Shown here piece by piece: positions 28,913 to 36,817 of a DNA stretch of 58,964 nt. The stretch is from an uncultured Arthrobacter sp. Lineage in GTDB: Bacteria; Actinomycetota; Actinomycetes; Actinomycetales; Micrococcaceae. Numbering within the stretch: position 1 is the first letter of the stretch; each line of letters begins with the position of its first letter. The notes under the pieces were generated by a model. That model did no database searches. It saw only the letters and a program-made list of their open reading frames with translations, and was not told where the DNA came from. A program made the position numbers and the translations under genes. The stretch covers positions 1-58,964 of the forward strand of contig NZ_CADCTE010000008.1 of NCBI RefSeq assembly GCF_902805515.1, written 5' to 3'.

Positions 28913-29272
28913 TCAGTCCCGTCCGGCCGTTCCGGGAGCCGTCCCGGTGCCTGCGCCCGGACCGGACTCGGACCGGTTCGTTGACTCCGGACGGTCTGTG
29001 GACTCCGGACGATCTGTGGACTCCGGCCGGTTCTGTGCTGCCGGGCGGGCGGCATCGGGTCCGGCCCCGTTCTCGTCGAGCATTGAGTTGTACCGGACGC
29101 GGCGGACCCGCTTGCTCATATCCCGGATGAGGAAGATGACGGCGACGACGATCACCACGGTGAAGATGAAGCCCAGGGTTCCCGGCGTCACGGACTCCGG
29201 GTCGAGACCCGGCCGAAGGTCATCCCCGGTCGAGGAAGCCACGGCGGCGGCCAGGTTGAGCGGGAGGTTCAC
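28913..29272 (-). CDS. Small single-pass membrane protein with repeat tail
   Basis: 119 residues, function unknown. An N-terminal extracytoplasmic 30 residues, one membrane helix (TLGFIFTVVIVVAVIFLIRD, about 32-51), a short basic stretch KRVRRVRYNSML, then a cytoplasmic tail with the repeat RPESTD three times. The place between mca and the YyaL gene matches a small conserved gene found there in mycobacteria. The start codon is GTG 29272 with only a weak upstream signal. Confidence 0.7.
   Translation of the reverse strand: MNLPLNLAAAVASSTGDDLRPGLDPESVTPGTLGFIFTVVIVVAVIFLIRDMSKRVRRVRYNSMLDENGAGPDAARPAAQNRPESTDRPESTDRPESTNRSESGPGAGTGTAPGTAGRD
28970..29035. repeat. 18-base tandem repeat inside the small membrane protein gene
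   Basis: About three and a half units related to GGTCTGTGGACTCCGGAC; each encodes one RPESTD hexapeptide. Unit length is a multiple of three, so the frame survives slippage. Confidence 0.65.
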
Positions 29273-29336
29273 TTTGCACCACTTTCACATCCGACGGCGG
29301 AAAGCCCGCCACCTTCCAATTCTACGTGGCCCGGGC

Positions 29337-30260
29337 TCAGCGCGGCTCCGGTATTCCGGCGAACAGGTCATCCTCCGGAAGGGTGGACCCAACGTGGGAG
29401 TGGATCAGCGAATAGTCCTCCCAGGGCCACACCTTGCGCTGCATGTCGGCGGAGACGGCGAAGAAGAACCCCTCGGGGTCGACCTGCGTGCGGTGCGACA
29501 TCAGCGCCTTGTCCCGCAGTCCGAAGTAGTCGCCGGCATCGATCTGCGTGGTGGTCGCGTGCGTGGGTGCCGGCGGCTGGTGCCCCTCGGCGTCGGCCTC
29601 GAGCCACTGGGCGATGCGCTCGGAGTAGGGCGACTGGATCCCTGCCTCCTCGAGGGCGAAGTGCAGGGCACGGAAACGCTCGGGGTTGAAGGCGCGGTCG
29701 TAGTAGAGCTTGTCGACGCGCCAGGCCTCGCCGGTGCCGGGGTAGCGGGAGGGGTCCGCTGCCGCCTCGAAAGCCTCGACGGCGACCCGGTGGGCCATGA
29801 TGTGGTCCGGGTGGGGATACCCGCCGTTCTCGTCATAGCTGAGGATCACGTGCGGGCGGAACTCCCGCACGAGCCGGACCAGCGGCGCGGCGGCGCGTTC
29901 CAGCGGCTGCAGGGCGAAGCAGCCCACCGGCAGGTCCGGCAGCGGGTCCCCTTCGGGCAGCCCCGAGTCGGCAAAGCCCAGCCAGCGCTGCTTCACCGAG
30001 AGGATCTCCGCGGCGCGGGCCATCTCCAGGCGCCGCAGCCCGGCCAGGTCGCGCCGGGCGTGGGGGTCGCCCTCCATTGCCGCGTTCAGGATGGATCCGC
30101 GTTCGCCTCCCGTGCAGGTGGCAACGAGCACGTCGACGCCGGCGGCCGCGTACTTCGCCATGGTCGCCGCGCCCTTGCTCGACTCGTCGTCGGGGTGGGC
30201 ATGGACCGCCAGGAGGCGGAAGCCGGAACGGGACGCGGCGGGGTTATCCGTGCTGAACAA
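29337..30260 (-). CDS. mca: Mycothiol conjugate amidase
   Basis: Zinc hydrolase that cleaves mycothiol S-conjugates to release a mercapturic acid, part of detoxification. 307 residues. Seen: RLLAVHAHPDDESSKGAATM (zinc His and Asp), CTGGERGSILNAAMEGD, ARAAEILSVKQRWLGFADSG, and ILSYDENGGYPHPDHIMAHR with the remaining zinc His. The start is TTG 30260 with GGAG five bases upstream; this is 12 residues before the conserved strand. MshB would be the other family option, but the residue pattern and the mca/DUF4307/greA neighbourhood favour Mca. Confidence 0.93.
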   Translation of the reverse strand: MFSTDNPAASRSGFRLLAVHAHPDDESSKGAATMAKYAAAGVDVLVATCTGGERGSILNAAMEGDPHARRDLAGLRRLEMARAAEILSVKQRWLGFADSGLPEGDPLPDLPVGCFALQPLERAAAPLVRLVREFRPHVILSYDENGGYPHPDHIMAHRVAVEAFEAAADPSRYPGTGEAWRVDKLYYDRAFNPERFRALHFALEEAGIQSPYSERIAQWLEADAEGHQPPAPTHATTTQIDAGDYFGLRDKALMSHRTQVDPEGFFFAVSADMQRKVWPWEDYSLIHSHVGSTLPEDDLFAGIPEPR

Positions 30261-30335
30261 GGAGGCTCCTGGTGAGGGTCGGGTGAGGCAGGGGTGCGGT
30301 CCGCGGCGCAGGCAAACCGCCCAGCGAATCGACGG

Positions 30336-30341
30336 TAAAAT
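30336..30341 (+). promoter_or_regulatory. -10 box of a probable leaderless DUF4307 promoter
   Basis: TAAAAT lies six bases before GTG 30348. The sequence between, ACGGAG, touches the start codon, so a normal ribosome-binding site is not possible at the usual spacing. Confidence 0.5.
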
Positions 30342-30347
30342 ACGGAG

Positions 30348-30776
30348 GTGAGCTCCGGAAATGCGCCTACCCCAAGAGTAGCCAATCGCTACGGTGCCCC
30401 CAAGCCGGTCCGTGCGGCCGGACGGCGCCGCTGGTGGGTCATCGGCGCCCTCGCCGCGGCCGTCATCGCCATTGGAATCTTCGCCTTTTCCAACGTGGGC
30501 CCGCGGGTTTCCTTTAAGGACGTCGGGTTCTCCTTCTCCTCCGACGAGCAGGCACGGGTGGACTTCGAGGTGACCAAGCCCACCGACGCCACCGCCCACT
30601 GCGCGGTGCAGGTGCTGAGCGAAAACTACGCCGTCGTCGGGTGGAAGGTTGTGACCATCGGGCCCGCGGGTGCCGGCGGCGGGCGCACGACGGCGCAGCA
30701 GGTCGAGCTGCGCACCGACTCCCCGGGCGTTTCGGGCGGCGTGGACAGCTGCTGGATCGCCGGAACCCGCGACTGA
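30348..30776 (+). CDS. DUF4307 domain membrane protein
   Basis: A 142-residue protein with a basic N-terminus, one membrane helix (WWVIGALAAAVIAIGIFAF, about 29-47) and an outer beta domain: VSFKDVGFSFSSDEQARVDF, CAVQVLSENYAVVGWKVVTI and a final VDSCWIAGTRD. The two cysteines could form a disulfide. This is the DUF4307 pattern; function unknown. It is divergent from mca and upstream of greA, the conserved actinobacterial order. Confidence 0.88.
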   Translation: MSSGNAPTPRVANRYGAPKPVRAAGRRRWWVIGALAAAVIAIGIFAFSNVGPRVSFKDVGFSFSSDEQARVDFEVTKPTDATAHCAVQVLSENYAVVGWKVVTIGPAGAGGGRTTAQQVELRTDSPGVSGGVDSCWIAGTRD

Positions 30777-30786
30777 CGGGTTTCCG

Positions 30787-30927
30787 CCCGCCGAAACTGC
30801 ATGTCACCACGCTTCGTCCCGCCCAAAGGGTGGTGAGCTGCACACTCGGCGGGAGGGCCATCCGCCGAAACTGCAGCTCACCACGCTTCGCCCCGCCCAA
30901 AGGGTGGTGAGCTGCACACTCGGCGGG
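30787..30927. repeat. Two tandem copies of a 66-base palindromic repeat (GTGGTGAGCTGCA family)
   Basis: Copies at 30787-30853 and 30862-30927 are nearly identical and each is itself an inverted repeat: outer arms CCGCCGA and TCGGCGG, inner arms CTCACCAC and GTGGTGAG, with the shared stretch CGCCCAAAGGGTGGTGAGCT. Copy one has a mutated left arm (ATGTCACCAC). A diverged copy lies at 58879-58939. They fill most of the DUF4307-greA gap and could stop transcription before greA. Confidence 0.85.
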
Positions 30928-30996
30928 AAACCGCGCCCCCGAACCCGCCCCGGCGTCGCAAGGGCCGGGGCAAAAAGAAGGGCGCTGGGTTTTTTC

Positions 30997-31025
30997 TTGG
31001 GTTATCTGCAAGTGCTGACTAGACT
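30997..31025 (+). promoter_or_regulatory. Promoter for greA
   Basis: TTGGGT (30997-31002), 17 bases, TAGACT (31020-31025) form a good vegetative promoter. The start of transcription would be near 31032, leaving a leader of about 145 bases before GTG 31178. Confidence 0.6.
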
Positions 31026-31038
31026 GGAGGCATACCCA

Positions 31039-31090
31039 CCCCGCCCCGACGGAGACCCCCGCGGTCACCCAGACGGCGGGGTTCTTGCTT
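31039..31090 (+). promoter_or_regulatory. greA leader with two mutually exclusive hairpins
   Basis: GCGGGG at 31076-31081, followed by TTCTTGCTTG, can pair either with CCCCGC at 31057-31062 (13-base loop, terminator-like) or with CCCCGCC at 31039-31045. The two pairings exclude each other, as in attenuators. There is no continuous T tract, so termination strength is uncertain. Confidence 0.4.
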
Positions 31091-31177
31091 GTGGTCGGCC
31101 TTTCAGTGCCGGCCGGCGGCAGAACATCAAGAGCCGGCCCGCCTCAGCGGGTCCGGACATACCTAAGGAGATGCCCC

Positions 31178-31669
31178 GTGTCGACTAACAGCGCACCCGT
31201 TGCCTGGCTCACGCAGGAGTCCTACACGCGCCTCAAGGCCGAGCTGGAACACCTCTCCGGGCCCGGGCGCACAGAGATCGTTGCTCGCATCGAGCAGGCC
31301 CGCTCCGAGGGAGACCTCAAGGAGAACGGCGGCTACCACGCCGCCAAGGAGGAGCAGGGCAAGGCCGAGGCCCGCATTCGCCAGCTCACCGAGCTGCTCA
31401 ACAACGCCCAGGTCGGCCAGGCGCCCGCCGACGACGGCGTGGTGGAGCCCGGCATGATGGTCGAGGCGAAGATCGCCGGCGACGTCGAGTCCTTCCTCCT
31501 GGGCAGCCGCGAGGTTGCCGGAGACACCGACATCGACGTCTACAGCGAGCGCTCGCCCCTCGGTGCCGCCATCCAGGGCAAGAAGGCCGGCGACACCGTC
31601 AGCTACACCGCACCCAACGGCCGGAACATCACTGTGGAGATTCTCTCCGCCAAGCCCTACGCGGGCTAG
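31178..31669 (+). CDS. greA: Transcription elongation factor GreA
   Basis: Rescues backtracked RNA polymerase by stimulating its RNA-cleavage activity. 163 residues. The N-terminal coiled coil holds the acidic tip: ARSEGDLKENGGYHAAKEEQ near residue 45; the globular half has DTDIDVYSERSPLGAAIQGK and the last VEILSAKPYAG. GTG 31178 has AAGGAG eight bases upstream. The gene lies alone after a promoter and leader, downstream of DUF4307. Confidence 0.96.
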   Translation: MSTNSAPVAWLTQESYTRLKAELEHLSGPGRTEIVARIEQARSEGDLKENGGYHAAKEEQGKAEARIRQLTELLNNAQVGQAPADDGVVEPGMMVEAKIAGDVESFLLGSREVAGDTDIDVYSERSPLGAAIQGKKAGDTVSYTAPNGRNITVEILSAKPYAG

Positions 31670-31705
31670 CAGCACTCCCCCGCAGCCGGCCCGGCCGGCG
31701 GCGGC

Positions 31706-32293
31706 TCAGCGGCGCAGGACGCGGCCCGTTCCGGAAGGGACGGGCCGCTTCCGCAGCAGGAACGCCGCGAGGATTCCGCCGAGGGCGCCGAACAGGTGCG
31801 CCTGCCACGAGACGTTCGAGCCGACCACGGGCAGGACCCCCCAGAGGATCGACCCGTACATCAGGAACAGCAGCACCGCCAGGAGGATCTGCCTCCAGTT
31901 GCGGTTGTAGAAGCCGCGGGCCACAAGGTACGTGAACAGGCCGAACACCACCCCCGAGGCGCCGATGGTCAGCCCTCCGCCGGTGAGCCAGACGCCGAGC
32001 CCGCTGGCCAGCCAGCTGGTGCCCAGGGCCACCGCGAACCGCCGGAGGCCCTCGAGGAACGCGAGGAACCCGAGCACCACCAGCGGCAGCGTATTGCTCA
32101 GCAGGTGACCGACGCCGCCGTGGAGCAGGGGTGCGAACAGGATCCCGTCAAGCCCGCGGACCCGGCGCGGTTCAATGGCGAGGACCGAGGTAAGCCCCCG
32201 CCCGGAGAACGTGTCGATGAGGTAGAGCGCCCACAGCACCGCGGCAAAGGCCAGGACGGTGGTGAGGCCGAGCTTCGCGCGCCGGGCCAGCAT
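31706..32293 (-). CDS. Rhomboid family intramembrane serine protease
   Basis: Six-segment membrane protease, 195 residues. The core motifs are present: GGVGHLLSNTLPLVVLGFLA (HxxxN), LTIGASGVVFGLFTYLVARG with the nucleophile Ser in GASG, and SNVSWQAHLFGALGGILAAF with the catalytic His. The start ATG 32293 lies one base after the stop of the upstream threonine ammonia-lyase gene, so they are probably co-transcribed. Substrate unknown. It converges with greA. Confidence 0.93.
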   Translation of the reverse strand: MLARRAKLGLTTVLAFAAVLWALYLIDTFSGRGLTSVLAIEPRRVRGLDGILFAPLLHGGVGHLLSNTLPLVVLGFLAFLEGLRRFAVALGTSWLASGLGVWLTGGGLTIGASGVVFGLFTYLVARGFYNRNWRQILLAVLLFLMYGSILWGVLPVVGSNVSWQAHLFGALGGILAAFLLRKRPVPSGTGRVLRR

Positions 32294-32294
32294 C

Positions 32295-33590
32295 TCAGCC
32301 CTGGATCACGACGGGCTGGAAACCTTCGGCCCGCAGGTTGCTCAGGACCTGTTCGCAGTGCTCATCGCCCTTGGTCTCCATATTGATGGTGATGGCGACG
32401 TCGCCCATGCTGATGGAGCCGCCCACCCGGGTGTGGTCCACGCCGGTGACGTTGGCGTCGGATTCGGCGATGATCCGCGAGATCGTGGCCAGCGAGCCGG
32501 GCCGGTCATCGAGCAGCATGCGGACCACGAGGTAGCGGCCGGCGGCGGCGAGGCCGCGCTGGATCACCTTAAGCATCAGCATGGGGTCGATGTTGCCCCC
32601 GGAGAGCACGACGGCGGTGTTGCCCGGCAGGACGCCGTTCTCGGTGAGCTTGCCGTCGAGCAGCGCGGCGACCCCGACGGCGCCGGCCGGTTCGACGACC
32701 ATCTTGGTGCGTTCGAGCAGGAAGATCAGGGCCCGCGCGAGGGAGTCCTCGCTGACGGTGACGACGTCGTCAACGAGTTCGCGGATGATGGAGAACGGCA
32801 GCTGGCCCGGCCGGCCCACGGCGATGCCGTCGGCGATGGTCGAGACCTTCGTCAGGGGCACGAGCGCGTCGGCGGCGAGCGAGGGCGGGTAGGCGGCGGC
32901 GTTTTCGGCCTGCACGCCGATGATGCGGATGTTCCGGCCGAGTTCGCGCGCCCGGGCCTTGACCGCCACAGCCACCCCGGCCAGGAGCCCGCCGCCCCCC
33001 ACGCCCATCAGGATGGTGTCGACCTCGGGGCACTGCTCGAGGATTTCAAGGCCGATCGTTCCCTGCCCGGCGACGACGTCGACATTGTCGAAGGGGTGGA
33101 CGAAGACCGCGCCGGTCTCGTCGGCGTAGCGCTTGGCTTCGGCCAGCGCCTCGTCCACGTTGTGCCCGTGGAGGACCACCTCCGCGCCGTGTCCGCGGGT
33201 GGCGGCGAGCTTGGGCAGCGCCACCCCCAGCGGCATGAAGATCCGGGCCTGGATGCCCAGCCGGCTGGCCGCAACCGCCACACCCTGGGCGTGGTTGCCG
33301 GCGCTGGCCGCGACCACGCCGCGGGCGCGTTCGGCCGGGGTGAGCTTCGCCATCCGGGTGTAGGCCCCGCGCACCTTGAAGGAGCCGGCCCGCTGGAGGT
33401 TCTCGCACTTGAGCCAGACGTTGGCCCCAATGAGCCGGCCCAGCGCCCGGGACTCCTCGATGGGGGTCCGCGCAATGACGCCCGCCAGCAGCTCCTGGGC
33501 GGCCTCGATGTCCCCGAGGGTCACCGGAAGCCGGGACATCTCTTCGAGGGTGTGGGTGGACGCGGCGCCGAGGGCGGTCTGCTCTGTCAC
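32295..33590 (-). CDS. ilvA: Threonine ammonia-lyase with ACT domain
   Basis: PLP enzyme that deaminates threonine to 2-oxobutanoate, the first step to isoleucine. 431 residues. The PLP lysine is in ENLQRAGSFKVRGAYTRMAK near residue 70; AASAGNHAQGVAVAASRLG and LMGVGGGGLLAGVAVAVKAR follow. Residues 355-431 form one ACT-type domain (RYLVVRMLLDDRPGSLATIS), as in the shorter TdcB/IlvA forms. The start is GTG 33590 with AAGGAA six bases upstream. Whether it serves synthesis or catabolism is open. Confidence 0.94.
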   Translation of the reverse strand: MTEQTALGAASTHTLEEMSRLPVTLGDIEAAQELLAGVIARTPIEESRALGRLIGANVWLKCENLQRAGSFKVRGAYTRMAKLTPAERARGVVAASAGNHAQGVAVAASRLGIQARIFMPLGVALPKLAATRGHGAEVVLHGHNVDEALAEAKRYADETGAVFVHPFDNVDVVAGQGTIGLEILEQCPEVDTILMGVGGGGLLAGVAVAVKARARELGRNIRIIGVQAENAAAYPPSLAADALVPLTKVSTIADGIAVGRPGQLPFSIIRELVDDVVTVSEDSLARALIFLLERTKMVVEPAGAVGVAALLDGKLTENGVLPGNTAVVLSGGNIDPMLMLKVIQRGLAAAGRYLVVRMLLDDRPGSLATISRIIAESDANVTGVDHTRVGGSISMGDVAITINMETKGDEHCEQVLSNLRAEGFQPVVIQG

Positions 33591-33609
33591 AGGGTGTTCC
33601 TTTTCGGGG

Positions 33610-34908
33610 TTAGGGGAGCGGCAGCGGACCCGGGGCCGGGTGCGACCCGCTCAGGGCAGGGTCGGTCTCCCAGGCCCGCCGCGCAATGTATTTCACGGAG
33701 GTGTTCAGCACGGCGAGCAGCGGCACGGAGAACAGGGCGCCCGGAATCCCCGCGACGAGGGTGCCCCCGGTCACCGCGAGCACCACCGCGAGGGGGTGCA
33801 GGGCGACCGCCGGCCCCATGATCATCGGCTGCAGGAAGTTTCCCTCGAGTTGCTGGACGATGAGCACGATCGCGAGCATGATCAGGGCGTTGACCCAGCC
33901 GTTGGCCACCAGGGCCAGCAGCACCGCGACGATACCGGTGGCGAGGGCTCCAACGATCGGGATGAAGGAGCCGATGAACACCAGCACCGCCAGCGGGAGG
34001 GCCAGCGGTACACCGATGATGGCCGCACCTGCACCGATGCAGGCGGCGTCAACGAAGGCGACGAGCAGCTGGACCCGGACATAGCTGCCCATCGAGGTCC
34101 AGCCGCGCCGGCCCGCGCCGTCAATCGCCGCCCGGGCGCGCACCGGGGCCAGATCGACAAGAAAGCGCCAGATCCGTCCGCCGTCGATCAGGAAGAAGAA
34201 CAGGGCGAACAGCGTCAGCAGCGAACCGGCCGCGAAGTGTCCGGCGCTCGACCCGAAAGACAACGCCCCGCTGACGATGGTTCCACCGTTGTTCTGGAGG
34301 GCGTCCCCTGCCTCCTGCAGGAAACCGACCACCTCGTCCGTGGTGATGTTCAGCGGCCCGTCGGACAGTCCGGCGAGGATCTGCTCGATCCCGGTGCGGG
34401 TCTCCCCCCACAGGCTCGAGAAGCCCAGCGCCAGCTGCCGGCCGACGAGTGAGAGCGCTCCGACGACGAGGACGACGAGCCCGAGGACCGTGAGGGTGAC
34501 CGCCAGCCCGGTGGGCACCTTGTGGCGGATCATGAAGGTGGTCAGCGGCAGCAGCAGCGAAGCGAGCAGGCCCGCAATCATCAGGGGGATGACGATCAGC
34601 GTGATGTGGCTGAGCAGCCAGATCAGGACGCCGGCGACGACCACGACAATGCCCACGCGCCAGGACCAGGCGGCGCCGACCCTCAAGGCGTAGGGAACGT
34701 CGTCCTGGGGCGCCGAACGTCCGCGCCGTGCAGGGGCTCCGCCGTCAGCACCGCGGGATGCGCGGGAGGACTTTCCGGCGGGGCCGCCCGCCCCGGTGGG
34801 GGCGGTGGCGGGTGGTGCAGCCGCGCCGTCAGCGGCGCCGGGGGTGGCGGCGGCGGGAACGGCGCGCTGGAGGGCCCGCTTGGGGAAACCTCCGGAGAGT
34901 CGCTGCAT
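33610..34908 (-). CDS. AI-2E family (PerM/YdiK-type) transporter
   Basis: A 432-residue membrane protein of the autoinducer-2 exporter/PerM superfamily; most members have other or unknown substrates. A Pro/Ala-rich cytoplasmic tail of about 75 residues precedes the membrane core (GIVVVVAGVLIWLLSHITLI). The conserved GFLQEAGDALQNNGGTIVSG and LFALFFFLIDGGRIWRFLVD follow, then VFIGSFIPIVGALATGIVAV and PMIMGPAVALHPLAVVLAVT. ATG 34908 has GGAAAG eight bases upstream. It is 19 bases ahead of ilvA and may share its transcript. Confidence 0.9.
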   Translation of the reverse strand: MQRLSGGFPKRALQRAVPAAATPGAADGAAAPPATAPTGAGGPAGKSSRASRGADGGAPARRGRSAPQDDVPYALRVGAAWSWRVGIVVVVAGVLIWLLSHITLIVIPLMIAGLLASLLLPLTTFMIRHKVPTGLAVTLTVLGLVVLVVGALSLVGRQLALGFSSLWGETRTGIEQILAGLSDGPLNITTDEVVGFLQEAGDALQNNGGTIVSGALSFGSSAGHFAAGSLLTLFALFFFLIDGGRIWRFLVDLAPVRARAAIDGAGRRGWTSMGSYVRVQLLVAFVDAACIGAGAAIIGVPLALPLAVLVFIGSFIPIVGALATGIVAVLLALVANGWVNALIMLAIVLIVQQLEGNFLQPMIMGPAVALHPLAVVLAVTGGTLVAGIPGALFSVPLLAVLNTSVKYIARRAWETDPALSGSHPAPGPLPLP

Positions 34909-34942
34909 GAGCCAATCTTTCCACACAAGCCTGCGCCGCGAG

Positions 34943-35857
34943 TTATCCGAGACGCGGGCGGATTCCCCACCGGGCAGCGAAGGTCGTCCCGGGCTCGAGC
35001 CACCTCAGGCCGTGGCCCGAGTTGAAGGCGTTGGCCGGCGCCGTCATCGGTTCGACGGCGACCGCCCGGTCAACCCCCGGGTAGGTCCGGCTGATGAACA
35101 CATGCACGAACTCGAACTCCGGGTCGGCCCACAGGGTGACCGACCGGCCGTCCGGCGCGGTGAGGGTGTGCTCGAAGCGTCCGTCGACGGTGGTGAGCCC
35201 GGTGAAGGCCGAATCGAACTCGATGTCGCCGACCCGCTTCCCGCCGCGCAGGTCCCGGTCGCCGGAGACCGACACCCGGCCCACGGGAATTGAGCGTTCG
35301 TCGGTGTCGAAGACGGTGTCGGCGTTCACGGTGAGGGTGAGGTCCTCGGTGGGCACCCCGGAGATCTTCAGGTAGGGGTGGGCGCCCAGGCCGAACGGTG
35401 CCCGGGCGTCGGAGTGGTTGGTCAGCGACTGGGTGACCTGCAGTCCCCCGCCGTTGAGCTCGTAGGACGCGGTGTGGGTCAGGTGGAACGGGTAGCCGTG
35501 CTGGGGGAAGATCTCGGCGGCCAGGACGACGGCGTCCTCGGCCACCGACTGGGCGTAGTAGCCGGTGTTGCGCAGCAGTCCGTGGCTGGCGTTGCCCTTG
35601 GACGGCTCGGTGATGTCGAGGCGCTGCTCGGCGCCATCCAGCGTCCACAGTCCGCGGTCGACGCGGTTGGCCCAGGGGGCGAGGAGAATCCCCGCGCCGC
35701 CGGCGGGAATCGAATTCTCACCCCAGGTCTCGGTCAGCTGCACCCCGTCCACGGTGTAGGAGCGGAGGGCCGCCGCGAGGGAGGCGATCACCACCGTGGA
35801 ACTGCCGGAGGTCAGGAGGTAGTTCGTGCCGGAGGCCGGCCGCCGCGGAGTATCCAT
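34943..35857 (-). CDS. galM: Aldose 1-epimerase (galactose mutarotase)
   Basis: Interconverts alpha and beta anomers of galactose or glucose before GalK. 304 residues. Seen: NRVDRGLWTLDGAEQRLDIT, GNASHGLLRNTGYYAQS (active-site His and Arg), APFGLGAHPYLKISG with the second His, and VAVEPMTAPANAFNSGHGLR, whose Glu is the general base. TAGCAT lies six bases before ATG 35857 with no ribosome-binding site, so the mRNA is probably leaderless. It is divergent from the deoR-galT-galK operon, which fixes its role in galactose use. Confidence 0.93.
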   Translation of the reverse strand: MDTPRRPASGTNYLLTSGSSTVVIASLAAALRSYTVDGVQLTETWGENSIPAGGAGILLAPWANRVDRGLWTLDGAEQRLDITEPSKGNASHGLLRNTGYYAQSVAEDAVVLAAEIFPQHGYPFHLTHTASYELNGGGLQVTQSLTNHSDARAPFGLGAHPYLKISGVPTEDLTLTVNADTVFDTDERSIPVGRVSVSGDRDLRGGKRVGDIEFDSAFTGLTTVDGRFEHTLTAPDGRSVTLWADPEFEFVHVFISRTYPGVDRAVAVEPMTAPANAFNSGHGLRWLEPGTTFAARWGIRPRLG

Positions 35858-35937
35858 GCACCGATGCTACCGCCGCCGGGATGAGCGCGCCCGCCCGGAC
35901 GGCAGCCCGGGGAGGACGCGCTTCCCCCGGCCGCTAC

Positions 35938-35975
35938 TTTCGGATATGTTTGTTTCTGTTCGATTTTGTTATGAG
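35938..35975. promoter_or_regulatory. AT-rich control region between galM and deoR-galTK
   Basis: An AT-rich stretch with two T-rich half-repeats, TTTGTTTCTGTTCG (35949-35962) and TTTTGTTATG (35964-35973), about 50 bases before the regulator start. Repeated TTTGTT motifs are usual for DeoR-family operators, so this is the likely site of autoregulation. Confidence 0.4.
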
Positions 35976-36022
35976 CGCCGAGGCTGTTCGGCGCCTTGCT
36001 GTCCCTCTGCCCGGGAGGTGGA

Positions 36023-36817
36023 ATGCTCGCTGCCGAACGGCACGCCGCCATCCTCGCCGCCCTCGACGGCCGCCCGGTGGTGCGCGTCACGGAGCTCGCC
36101 GGCAAGCTCGGGGTCTCCGAGATGACCGTGAGGCGCGATATCGATGCCCTCTCCGCCGCCGGCTCGGTCCACCGCATCCATGGCGGCGCAGCGCGCGCAG
36201 GGGTGCTGGCGGCGGCCGAGCCGGGCTTCCCCGCCAATGCGCGGCGCCAGGCGGCCCAGAAACGGGCCATCGCCCGGGCGGCGACCCAGCTGGTGCTCCC
36301 GGGCATGACCGTCTCGGTGACCGGCGGCACCACGACCGTCCAGCTCGTTGACCACCTGGCGCAGATCGAAGGGCTTACCGTCGTCACCAACTCCCTGCCT
36401 GCCGCCGACCGGTTCTACCGGCTCACCGCCGGCGGCCGCGGGCCTGCCGTGCTGCTCACCGGCGGGGAACGTTCGCCCTCCGAGGCCCTCGTGGGCCCGC
36501 TGGCCACGGCCGCCATCCGCGCACTCAACGTCGACCTGTGCTTCATGGGTGTCCACGGCGTCGACGTCGACGCCGGCATCACCACCCCGAACCTCGCCGA
36601 GGCCGACACGAACCGGGCCTTCGCCGATGGCTGCGGGCACCTCGTGGTGCTTGCCGACTCGACCAAGTTCGGCGTCGTGAGCCTGGCCCGCATTGCGGGC
36701 CTCGAGGAAACCTCCTGCCTGATCACCGACACCCTCCCTGCGGAGCCCGGCTTCGCACGGCACACGCTCGTCACCACCCCCGAGACCATCAAGGACGCAA
36801 GGAAAGCCCTCACATGA
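36023..36817 (+). CDS. DeoR/GlpR family regulator of galactose genes
   Basis: Repressor of 264 residues that probably responds to a sugar phosphate. The helix-turn-helix is at the start: AAILAALDGRPVVRVTELAG, then KLGVSEMTVRRDIDALSAAG (the DeoR signature). The sensor domain has VTGGTTTVQLVDHLAQIEG, VVTNSLPAADRFY, FMGVHGVDVDAGITTPNLAE and VLADSTKFGVVSLARIAG. ATG 36023 is preceded by GGGAGG. Its stop overlaps galT as ATGA; being the first gene of the gal operon, it most likely controls that operon and galM. Confidence 0.93.
   Translation: MLAAERHAAILAALDGRPVVRVTELAGKLGVSEMTVRRDIDALSAAGSVHRIHGGAARAGVLAAAEPGFPANARRQAAQKRAIARAATQLVLPGMTVSVTGGTTTVQLVDHLAQIEGLTVVTNSLPAADRFYRLTAGGRGPAVLLTGGERSPSEALVGPLATAAIRALNVDLCFMGVHGVDVDAGITTPNLAEADTNRAFADGCGHLVVLADSTKFGVVSLARIAGLEETSCLITDTLPAEPGFARHTLVTTPETIKDARKALT

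Noticed and set aside
28913..29035. Frameshift or degeneration in the small membrane protein
   Set aside because: The repeat units are multiples of three and the frame runs to a stop close to the next gene.
30787..30927. Possible CRISPR array
   Set aside because: Only two units, eight bases apart, each a palindrome; there are no unique spacers and no cas genes.
34908..34926. GTG 34926 as start of the AI-2E-type permease
   Set aside because: ATG 34908 has GGAAAG eight bases upstream; the GTG overlaps that signal and has no site of its own.
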